A stretch of 64,000 nucleotides of DNA from VRUE01 sp963703175 (GTDB lineage Bacteria; Actinomycetota; Thermoleophilia; Solirubrobacterales; 70-9), in assembly GCA_963703175.1 (NCBI GenBank), contig OY969794.1, forward strand, positions 496,001-560,000, in the 5' to 3' direction. Positions 15,305 through 22,466 of this stretch are shown in pieces. The notes beneath the pieces are model-generated. The model saw nothing but the letters and a program-made list of their open reading frames with translations. It did no database searches and was not told where the DNA came from. Every line of letters begins with the position of its first letter. The first letter of the stretch is position 1. A program made the position numbers and the translations under genes.

Positions 15305-18300
15305 ATGGCAGGAGTGAGCAGACTTGGACAGGTGCGCGCGATTGTGCGCCGGCTCGACCCCGTTGGAATTGCATCTGCAGCCGCTGCTCTGCAGCTTCTG
15401 CCGGAGAACGGCAACTCGATCTGGCGCCTGGAGGTGCTCGCCGCCCTGGCATCGGAGAAAGGCATTGCCGACGATCCAATCCCCCTCACCGCAGAGGTCG
15501 TCGACCACGTTGTTAACGCGGGCCAGCTGGCGTCCGTTGCCTCCGAGCAGGAGGACCCGATGGACGACCTGCTCTGCGAGGAGCTGACCTTCCACGGCGG
15601 CTCGTTCCTAGTCGGCGGAGGACTGGCAGAGACGTCGACCTTCGTGTTCCGGGCCCTCGCCCGCGGCCTTCTGCTCAGCGGTGAGCTTCCGACTGACCTC
15701 ACCGGCGAGCTGACTGCGTGCGCGGTCTCCGCGCTGAAGCTGAGCGACGCAGTGCTCCGGGGTGCTGGTCTGTCGCGCAACGTCGAGCCCGGAGGCCAGC
15801 GGGGCTCGGTAACCATCCCGGATGCCCAGTCCCTGAGCGAGCTGCAGAGGTTGACGGCCTTCGATCAGACGCGCCTCGAGAGCCTGCTGCGCCGGGGACA
15901 GATCGAGGCGCTGGAGCCGTTGATCGAAGATGGCGGTAACGAGCCGCTCGACGACGACGAAGTCTTCCGTGGAGGCACGTGGAAACCATTTCTGCGGGTC
16001 GGAAACTGGTTGGTCCTTCATCGCCCATTCGATCTGCTGAACGCCCTGCGCCACCACTTCTCGCTCCGGGTCACCGACGTCTGCGGCGCCGAACAGGCCG
16101 CCCTTGCCTTCTCCCAATCCCTAGAGAGCGACGTCACGATGGCCTTCGGAAGGATGGACCTCCGGGAGCGCGTCGTCGGCCGGCGCGATGCCGACACGCC
16201 GTTCACGGAGATCAGGGCTCGCTGCGATTCCGACAAGGAGATCGTCGCTCTGGTCCTCAGCGACGATTTTCTCGGTGTCGAGGAGTGCAATCCCTTCACG
16301 ATGTGGGACGGCCACGAGCAGATCGAGCTCGCGAAGGCCCGCGTAGAAGAGATCGCCGCGGATCGCGCAAGCGCCGAGGAAGAGCTTCTCGGGCTGATTC
16401 TCATGCAATCTGCCGGCCGGGCCGTAATGCTGCTTGGCCCGGCAACCGAGATCCCAGGCGTCTCCTTCAAGGTAATGACGGCCGCGGATCTCGACACCAT
16501 CGGGATCCTCGAGACGGGGGATCGGCTCGCACTGTGGAAGTTCGCTGCCGCAAGCGACGAGCTAACCAGCAAAGCGCGTCTCAACATGAGTTCCTCGCTG
16601 GACCTGTACGGCACTTACCGGGATGAGGAGCGCACCTTCGCTCCATACATGGATGCCACCTTTCTGACCATCGCCCCGGGCGCCAGCGGGCCTTATCGCC
16701 GTGAAGCAAGAGCTGGCCGCGATCGTCACGGGGAGCCGTATCCGAACTATTCGATCCGCGAAGTCGAGCGGGAGGTCGCCAAGAATCCGCTCGACAGGCG
16801 GATCTACCACGAAACTCGCATCTGGGGCCCGCGACAGAACCTGCTGATCGCTGGCGCCCCGCTGGCTCTCTGGGTCGCCGGACCGGACCGTGACGTGCTC
16901 GCGAGCTGGGATGGGGTCGACACCGTGGCCTACTGGCTCGGCGAACTGACGACGGCCCTCGCGCCCAGCTTCGAGCGCCTGTCCCGCCACCGCTCTTCCC
17001 TTCTCATCGAAGTCGATTTCTCCCCCTGGAGCTTCTGGTTCGAGGAACCAGAAAGCGACCCGGGCGGAGATGACACTTTCACCGTCGAGCTCACTCAACC
17101 CGAGGTGGCCCAAATTGAGCTGGGGACCGAGGTGAGGCGGCAGTTTCTCCGCGCCGACAACGCGGGTGACCGCCTTGTCGTCGTCGCCCTGATCGAAGCG
17201 ATCGCCCTGCTCTTGGCCTCGTTCGACGAGGATTTCCCCACGGCCCATGAGCAGCGGGAGATCGTGGAGTCTGTCGCTCCTCTTGGGGTCAAGAAGCATC
17301 TGATCTCACTCCCGATCGAAGCCAACCCGATGATGGAGCCCATCAAGGGCAAGCCGCGTCGCCGCCAAGAAGCAGACACGACCGCGGCGGAAGTTGATCT
17401 CGGCCAGCACCTCGTCGCCACCTTCGGCCGTCGCGGCGAGCCGGTGTCGAAGGAGCGCAGGAACGACGTGCTGAAAGAGGCAGTGGCCTTTCTTTTCGAC
17501 CGGTCCAGGGCGGCATTCGACGGCGTCAGTTCAGATCTCCTGCTTGAGGAATTGGTGTATGTGAACGAGCTTCTGATCAGTAGCTCGCAGCATTCGCTTG
17601 CGATCCTCCCGGCCAAGCTGGCCACCTACCCGGCCGCCAGCGAGACCCTTCGCGATGACATTTCGGAGGCAAACCTCGCCGGGATCTGTTGCCGGTTTCT
17701 GATCGAGTACGCAACCGCCTGTCCTCCGGCGGGGGAGGCCCCGTGGAGTCTCACTCGATACGACCAAGCGGTCGCCAGCGCAGCGGAGCTGTTGAAGTGG
17801 GCCGATCTTTCGGACGCCGTCCGCGGAGAGCTGACCGACGTGGACCTGCTGATCCGCGACGACGGTCGCCTGCGACTCCTTGAGGCCGATCGGTTCGATA
17901 CTGGCCGCGGCGAGTACTTTCTCCAGCACGTCGACCAGCAGCGACAGCGGGCAAGTGATGAGTGGGGCTCGCTTTTCACCGATTCCGAGCCAGCGGAATC
18001 CGAAACCGCCGATCGCCTAGATGAGTTGATGGTCGGAGAGGCCGGGGTTTCCCTCATCGAGCTCGGAGAGATTCTTGTCGCAGCAAACCTCGTTGCGCGT
18101 GAGCTTGGAGAGGAGGTCATGACCTTGCCTTATGGGGAAGCAATCCAGGTGCTCGCAGACCGGGTCGAGCGGGACGTCGATTCGGTGGCGCCAGGGGTCG
18201 ACTATTTGAGCATGGGCCGCCGCGAGTCCTTTCTGGATCCGCCGACCGGCAGAAAGTCCGACACCTTCCCCTGGCTCTTTGCCCGGCGCTGGTCCTTCAA

Positions 18301-18958
18301 CCGCCGACCGTTTCTCCGTCGCGCCGGCGATCCCGAAGACGACCTGGTCTGGGGCCGCCGCCACGTCGTTCAGTCGATGCAGATCCTGTTCGGACAGCTG
18401 GGCGCTGGCCAGTACCAGGCACTGGCCGAATCCGAGCCTTTGCGCCGCGAGCTGGGCCGCATCGCGAAGGAGGAAGGCGCCAGGTTCGAGGAAGAGGTGG
18501 AGCGCGTCATTCGAGCCGCGGGCTGGCAGGCACGGCGGCGAGTCCGCCGCCTGGACGGCGAGGGCATGCAGCGCTCGGACGGCGAAACGCTTGGCGACAT
18601 CGATGTCCTCGCCGGCAGCGACTCCTCAACGGTCCTCTGGGCAGTGGAGTGCAAGTCGCTCAACGGCAGTCTCAGCTCGGCGGAAGTAGCTCGAGAAATG
18701 AGCGACCACTTCCGGGCGAACGGCAAGAGCTCGGTCGCCAAGCACGCCGAGCGAGTCGCCTGGCTGCAGGAGCGCAGAGTGGCCGCAGGGGCGCTACTGG
18801 GCCTCTCAGAAGGTGTAGATCGCGAGGTCCGAGGCTTGGTCGTTACCGGTCGCGAGGTGATCGCGCCGTTCATCGACGAGATCCCATTCGAGATCGTCTC
18901 GGTCAAACAGCTCCCGGCTTTTCTTGCGGCCGCAATGGAGAATCGACGCTCCCCCTGA
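15305..18958 (+). CDS. 1217-residue protein of unknown family with C-terminal PD-(D/E)XK-type nuclease domain
   Basis: I do not recognise the first 1000 or so residues. They look soluble and mixed alpha/beta, with no transmembrane segment, Walker A or helicase motif. The end has a restriction-endonuclease-like core: a helix RFEEEVERVIRAAGW, then GDIDVLAG (D1098, D1100) and a strand WAVECKSL (E1115-x-K1117), the D...ExK arrangement of NERD/RecB-type nucleases. A role in nucleic-acid cleavage during defence is inferred from this and from its place beside Pycsar and Mrr genes. ATG 15305 has GGGAGG upstream at short spacing; GTG 15314 is an alternative. It is the first cargo gene of element 2. 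Confidence 0.75.
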   Translation: MAGVSRLGQVRAIVRRLDPVGIASAAAALQLLPENGNSIWRLEVLAALASEKGIADDPIPLTAEVVDHVVNAGQLASVASEQEDPMDDLLCEELTFHGGSFLVGGGLAETSTFVFRALARGLLLSGELPTDLTGELTACAVSALKLSDAVLRGAGLSRNVEPGGQRGSVTIPDAQSLSELQRLTAFDQTRLESLLRRGQIEALEPLIEDGGNEPLDDDEVFRGGTWKPFLRVGNWLVLHRPFDLLNALRHHFSLRVTDVCGAEQAALAFSQSLESDVTMAFGRMDLRERVVGRRDADTPFTEIRARCDSDKEIVALVLSDDFLGVEECNPFTMWDGHEQIELAKARVEEIAADRASAEEELLGLILMQSAGRAVMLLGPATEIPGVSFKVMTAADLDTIGILETGDRLALWKFAAASDELTSKARLNMSSSLDLYGTYRDEERTFAPYMDATFLTIAPGASGPYRREARAGRDRHGEPYPNYSIREVEREVAKNPLDRRIYHETRIWGPRQNLLIAGAPLALWVAGPDRDVLASWDGVDTVAYWLGELTTALAPSFERLSRHRSSLLIEVDFSPWSFWFEEPESDPGGDDTFTVELTQPEVAQIELGTEVRRQFLRADNAGDRLVVVALIEAIALLLASFDEDFPTAHEQREIVESVAPLGVKKHLISLPIEANPMMEPIKGKPRRRQEADTTAAEVDLGQHLVATFGRRGEPVSKERRNDVLKEAVAFLFDRSRAAFDGVSSDLLLEELVYVNELLISSSQHSLAILPAKLATYPAASETLRDDISEANLAGICCRFLIEYATACPPAGEAPWSLTRYDQAVASAAELLKWADLSDAVRGELTDVDLLIRDDGRLRLLEADRFDTGRGEYFLQHVDQQRQRASDEWGSLFTDSEPAESETADRLDELMVGEAGVSLIELGEILVAANLVARELGEEVMTLPYGEAIQVLADRVERDVDSVAPGVDYLSMGRRESFLDPPTGRKSDTFPWLFARRWSFNRRPFLRRAGDPEDDLVWGRRHVVQSMQILFGQLGAGQYQALAESEPLRRELGRIAKEEGARFEEEVERVIRAAGWQARRRVRRLDGEGMQRSDGETLGDIDVLAGSDSSTVLWAVECKSLNGSLSSAEVAREMSDHFRANGKSSVAKHAERVAWLQERRVAAGALLGLSEGVDREVRGLVVTGREVIAPFIDEIPFEIVSVKQLPAFLAAAMENRRSP

Positions 18959-19131
18959 GCACCACGCGACCGCTTCCCCGGCTGTTTCCGCTTCCACCAT
19001 TGCGCTGATCCCGACACTTGCGCGGGCAATGCCTAGGTAAATCATCCACAGTTTGCCGCACTCATAGGCGTAGGCGGTCGGAAACCGTCGCGTACCAAGC
19101 GTCCGTCCCGCGCCCTACGCTCCTTCGGCTC

Positions 19132-19839
19132 ATGAGTGCTGCAAGCGACAAGCTGAGTACCGACGTTCGCAAGATCCTTGACACCACGTGGTCGATCAGA
19201 AGCGGGCAGGTGGTGCCTAAGACGGAGGACGTCGCCTTGGAGAATGGGGCGGTAAAGCTTGACGTCGCCATCCTCTATGCCGATCTCGCGCATTCGACGC
19301 AGCTCGCGCGGAAGAACAAATCCGTCGCGGCGAAAGTAGTCCGGGCATATCTGTCAACGATGACGCGACTCGTCAACGACTCCGGGGGCACTGTTAGGAG
19401 TTTCGACGGCGACCGGGTCATGGGAATCTTCATCGGCGGCAGCAAAAATTCAAACGCGGCGAAGTGTGCCCTCAAAATGAACTACGTCGTCAAGGAAATC
19501 CTCGTCCCTCAAGCAAAGGCCAAGTTCACGTCGCTAAAGGACTTCAACCTCACGCACTGCGCCGGAGTCTCCCGAAGTGAGGTGCTGGTTGTTCGCGGTG
19601 GCGTGCGGGGAAGTAACGACCTCGTTTTCGTCGGGTCCGCACCGAATATCGCCGCGAAGCTAAGTGAGATCAGGGACGGAAGCTATCGCTCATACATCGA
19701 CTGGAAGGTCCACAACTTTCTGCACGACGATGCGAAGTACGGCGGCAAGGACAAGAAGCACATGTGGATCAAGACCAAGCGCACCATCGCCGGCGCCGAA
19801 TGGGAACTTTATAAGTCGAATTGGCAGTGGACGCCATAG
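19132..19839 (+). CDS. pycC: Pycsar-type class III nucleotidyl cyclase (cCMP/cUMP synthase)
   Basis: In Pycsar anti-phage systems this enzyme makes cyclic CMP or UMP on infection and thereby activates a partner effector. The 235-residue protein is a stand-alone class III cyclase domain. D51 in ILYADLAHST and D94 in FDGDRVMGIF are the two metal-binding aspartates, followed by CAGVSRSEVLVVRGGVRG and the family-typical NDLVFVGSAPNIAAKL with N172 and K176. The nucleotide produced cannot be read with certainty. ATG 19132 begins the conserved part; no clear ribosome-binding site. The next gene overlaps its 3' end by 13 nt and encodes the expected effector type. Confidence 0.88.
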   Translation: MSAASDKLSTDVRKILDTTWSIRSGQVVPKTEDVALENGAVKLDVAILYADLAHSTQLARKNKSVAAKVVRAYLSTMTRLVNDSGGTVRSFDGDRVMGIFIGGSKNSNAAKCALKMNYVVKEILVPQAKAKFTSLKDFNLTHCAGVSRSEVLVVRGGVRGSNDLVFVGSAPNIAAKLSEIRDGSYRSYIDWKVHNFLHDDAKYGGKDKKHMWIKTKRTIAGAEWELYKSNWQWTP

Positions 19840-20348
19840 AAACTGAGCCACCTGCAGCGGCCGATCCCGACGAGTTTGGCTGGCGTGTTCACGGCCTGCT
19901 GGACAACTGGACGGGCAAGGTCGACAACAAGGCGTCCATCGTCCTGGCCATCGAGAGCGCGGCGTTCGCGTTCGTCGTCACGCAGACGGCGAAAGGGAAG
20001 GTTTTTGCGGACCCCGGCGAGGTCGGCGCGTGGGTCTTCCGTCTCGGCCTCGTGCTGCTACTCGCCGCAATCGCGCTGGCACTTCTAGTCGTCCTGCCGC
20101 AGCTAAACCGTCGCCAGTCGGGGAAGAGTTGGGCCGAGAACAGCATCTACTTCGGGCACCTGCGCCATTGGGACCCTGACGACCTGGCCAAGGAGCTCCC
20201 CGAACAAGCCGCGCATCAGCGCGAGCAGCTAGCCAGGCAGATGGTGGCCATGTCCAAAATCGCCTGGCGCAAGCACATATGGCTACAGGGATCATTGACC
20301 GCCCTGGCTGCCGCGGTCGTCCTACTTCTGGTTAACGCAATCGCTTAG
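19827..20348 (+). CDS. pycTM: Pycsar transmembrane effector (DUF5706-like)
   Basis: Membrane effector expected to respond to the cyclic pyrimidine from the upstream cyclase, damage the inner membrane and abort infection. The 173 residues begin with WTGKVDNKASIVLAIESAA, the D-x-K-A start typical of Pycsar TM effectors. Hydrophobic segments lie near 40-52, 68-92 and 152-172, with a cytosolic helical linker (YFGHLRHWDPDDLAKEL ... QMVAMSKIAWRKH) whose late K-x-K/H helix also matches the family. GTG 19827 (or TTG 19821) lies inside the cyclase gene, so translation is coupled. The gene pair is the complete minimal Pycsar set. Confidence 0.85.
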   Translation: MDAIETEPPAAADPDEFGWRVHGLLDNWTGKVDNKASIVLAIESAAFAFVVTQTAKGKVFADPGEVGAWVFRLGLVLLLAAIALALLVVLPQLNRRQSGKSWAENSIYFGHLRHWDPDDLAKELPEQAAHQREQLARQMVAMSKIAWRKHIWLQGSLTALAAAVVLLLVNAIA

Positions 20349-20404
20349 TCGGCCGACGCTGGCGCCCGCCTAATTGATCCCCTACCGGCCGTTAGGCTCG
20401 GCGT

Positions 20405-21412
20405 ATGAGCGGCATCTGGTTCCGAACCCGTGAGTTCGGCGGCATCCTCAGCGAGTCGGCCGGCTATCGGTCAGGCTTGGCGCTTTCCGAGGATCAGCTG
20501 CGCGAGTTCCTCGACGAAGGCGACTTCGGCGACCTATGGCCAGAGGGGGATGGGACGATGCGCATTCGTTCCGAGGAGTTCGAGGAGCTGCACTGGTACC
20601 TCCTTCACCGACTCGGTGTCGCCCCGGCCCGCTTTGAGCCCTTTCCCGTTAGCGCCGTCTGGCACCGCGTCAAGGACGATCCGGAGCGAGCTGCTGTCTT
20701 CAAGCCCGTGGCAACGGCGTTCACTGCGTTTCTTGGTGGCCATCTGGATGCTGACAAAGCACTTGATCCGCGGCCCTTCGTCGAGTCGATGCGAGCGGCG
20801 CACGGCCCCCAGGGCGCACTCGTCGCACTCGACCTCGTGCAGGCAAGCGCCGCGGCGCTCAACAACAGTCCGTGGAACCCGGATCGGCGGTGGCACTGGA
20901 AGGACGTCCGCGACCTGGAGGAACTGTTCTCGTCTGAGCGACTAGAGAGCCCGCACGGGACATATTTCAACCAGCGCTTCGCCAATTTCCTTGCCGCGAA
21001 TTTCAACGCGGTCGACCAAATGCACTGGCGGCAGTTCGAGGGGCTGGCCGCGGAGTACTTCAAAGGTGAGGGCTTCGCAGTCGAGCTCGGCCCGGGACGG
21101 GGCGACGGGGGAGTCGACATCCGCCTTTGGCCAAACGATGAGGCAAAACAAAGCGCTCCCGCCACTGTGCTCATCCAGTGCAAGCGCGAACAAGCCAAGA
21201 TCTCCAACACCGTTGTGAAGGCCCTGTGGGCCGATGTGACCGCTGAGGGAGCTGGCAGTGGCCTGATTGTCACGACCTCGGGGTTTTCGCCGAGCGCGGA
21301 TGCCGTCCGAACCGCGCGTAACTACGACATCGAGGAGGCGCAGCGGGACACGCTCAAGTCCTGGGTAGAGAGCCTGCGCTCGCCCGGAACCGGCTTCTTC
21401 CTCGCAGAGTGA
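20405..21412 (+). CDS. Mrr-type restriction endonuclease with unknown N-terminal domain
   Basis: A 335-residue protein. The C-terminal third is an Mrr_cat PD-(D/E)XK domain: MHWRQFEGLAAEYFKGEGF, GRGDGGVDIR (catalytic D238), VLIQCKRE (Q258-x-K260) and GLIVTTSGFSPSADAVRTARN. Such enzymes cut foreign or modified DNA. The first 200 residues are a helical domain I cannot place, and the usual Mrr N-terminal winged helix is not evident. TAGGCT ends 6 nt before ATG 20405, so it has its own probable leaderless promoter. It is the last cargo gene of element 2, 57 nt after the Pycsar effector. Confidence 0.85.
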   Translation: MSGIWFRTREFGGILSESAGYRSGLALSEDQLREFLDEGDFGDLWPEGDGTMRIRSEEFEELHWYLLHRLGVAPARFEPFPVSAVWHRVKDDPERAAVFKPVATAFTAFLGGHLDADKALDPRPFVESMRAAHGPQGALVALDLVQASAAALNNSPWNPDRRWHWKDVRDLEELFSSERLESPHGTYFNQRFANFLAANFNAVDQMHWRQFEGLAAEYFKGEGFAVELGPGRGDGGVDIRLWPNDEAKQSAPATVLIQCKREQAKISNTVVKALWADVTAEGAGSGLIVTTSGFSPSADAVRTARNYDIEEAQRDTLKSWVESLRSPGTGFFLAE

Positions 21413-21454
21413 ATTCACCGCCGGCTCAGGCGAGCCTGTGATCCCATATTTTTT

Positions 21455-21477
21455 TGAAGGCCAATTTGGTGGCCAAT
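21455..21477 (+). repeat. Right arm-type sites of element 2
   Basis: TGAAGGCCAAT (21455-21465) and TGGTGGCCAAT (21467-21477), 12 bp apart and in the same orientation as the left pair at 15112-15133. They end 82 bp before the right core repeat. Confidence 0.65.
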
Positions 21478-21559
21478 CTCCCGCAACCTTCCGTAACCGA
21501 GGGCAGCTAGGATCGCCTCAGATCACTGAATGGAACGGAGATCAGTCCCATCCACGCAA

Positions 21560-21614
21560 TTGAGGGCCTTGTGTCCCTAACGGGACGTGATGGTTCGACT
21601 CCATTCAGCCGCAT
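21560..21614 (+). repeat. attR: displaced tRNA-Leu 3' half
   Basis: Identical over 55 bp to 5463-5517 of the intact tRNA. It has no 5' half and no terminator hairpin behind it, so it is probably the original chromosomal 3' end, pushed away by successive integrations. It marks the distal end of the accessory region. Confidence 0.92.
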
Positions 21615-21643
21615 CGAATGAACAACGTGGTGAGGAACTACAA

Positions 21644-22066
21644 CTAGCTCAGGCCGGCAAGACCCAAGCCGACCCGCTCAGTAGCACGAGCAAGATCTCG
21701 ATCCCAGGTCACAAGAACGATTTCCTCATCGCCTAGATCGAGCGCAGTGGCGAGATGAACTGCGTCATAGCCTCGAAGTCCAAGATCTTCGGCGTGCTCA
21801 CCGGCGCGGTGAGCGAGGGCCGAATCAACGCCGACCGTGATCAAGTCTTCCCGCAGCTCCTCGAACATCGTCAGTGCCCGCGCGTGCTCAGCCTTCCCCA
21901 GCCGGCCTTGGCGCCGCGCGGCCGCCAGAGCCGCGCGTCCCTCCGGGTAGGAGAGGATGCTGGACGCCGCGGGGTGACCGCCAGCCCAAAGTTCGGCGAC
22001 CAGGTCAGAGCCATCCTCGACGACGATGAGCTTGATCAACGCCGAGGTGTCGAAGTAAAGGATCAG
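21644..22066 (-). CDS. vapC: PIN-domain toxin VapC
   Basis: Probable type II toxin, an Mg-dependent RNase of the PIN fold. With a CTG start at 22066 the 140-residue protein begins LILYFDTSALIKL, keeping the first catalytic Asp; later acidic residues are in EELRE, LRGYDAVHLA and VTWDRDLA. The nearest ordinary start, TTG at 22039, would remove beta-strand 1 and that Asp, and a stop codon lies four codons upstream of the CTG. The CTG overlaps the TGA of the upstream antitoxin, so translation is coupled. The gene lies just outside attR, on the chromosomal side. Confidence 0.85.
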   Translation of the reverse strand: MILYFDTSALIKLIVVEDGSDLVAELWAGGHPAASSILSYPEGRAALAAARRQGRLGKAEHARALTMFEELREDLITVGVDSALAHRAGEHAEDLGLRGYDAVHLATALDLGDEEIVLVTWDRDLARATERVGLGLAGLS

Positions 22067-22338
22067 GCCTGCTGCTCAGAGACGAGGTCCGATACCGGAC
22101 CGGTGCTTTTGACCTGTGCCCTACGAGGAGATCGCGGTCCCTGCGGCAATCGCACCAGACCGCGCCGCTCGAGATCCTCGAGCGGGCGCTCGGCATCGAG
22201 CCCGCTGAGGCGAGCGATGCGCCGCCCGCGCCGGGTGACGACTATCTCGCTTCCGCCCTCCACTCGCTCCAGGTACTCACTGAGGCGATCATGGAGCTCG
22301 CGGACTCCGACTTCGCTCTCAGACTGATGTAGCGTCAT
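22063..22338 (-). CDS. vapB: Phd/VapB-type antitoxin
   Basis: A 91-residue antitoxin partner of the overlapping VapC. The N-terminal Phd/YefM DNA-binding module is clear: EVGVRELHDRLSEYLERVEGGSEIVVTRRGRRIARL. The C-terminal tail would mask the toxin. TAGAAT ends 6 nt before ATG 22338, so the message is probably leaderless. An inverted repeat GATGTAG / CTACATC (22326-22332, 22355-22361) brackets this promoter and start codon and is a good autorepression operator. Confidence 0.9.
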   Translation of the reverse strand: MTLHQSESEVGVRELHDRLSEYLERVEGGSEIVVTRRGRRIARLSGLDAERPLEDLERRGLVRLPQGPRSPRRAQVKSTGPVSDLVSEQQA

Positions 22339-22361
22339 ATGGCAATTCTAGCAGCTACATC
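22326..22361. promoter_or_regulatory. vapBC promoter and operator
   Basis: The -10 hexamer TAGAAT (22350-22345, minus strand) sits 6 nt before the vapB ATG. The 7-bp inverted repeat GATGTAG / CTACATC flanks both, as expected for TA autoregulation. Confidence 0.65.
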
Positions 22362-22466
22362 GGTTGAGAACGCCGCCGGCCGATCACGGTCCGCACTACT
22401 CGACAGGACGGCCGGGCGAGGGCTCCGTCACTAAGCTGGCGCTCCGATGCCGGAGGTCTCCACACT

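Larger units (their letters stand above)
15042..21614. mobile_element. Element 2: integrase-less defence island with its own att arms
   Basis: Bounded by tRNA-Leu core copies at 14985-15042 and 21560-21614. Paired TGGTGGCCAAT-type repeats lie inside each end (15112-15133 and 21455-21477) and differ from element 1's repeats. It carries four genes on the plus strand with a defence theme (nuclease-like, Pycsar cyclase, Pycsar effector, Mrr). No recombinase is present, so movement needs an integrase in trans. Confidence 0.8.
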
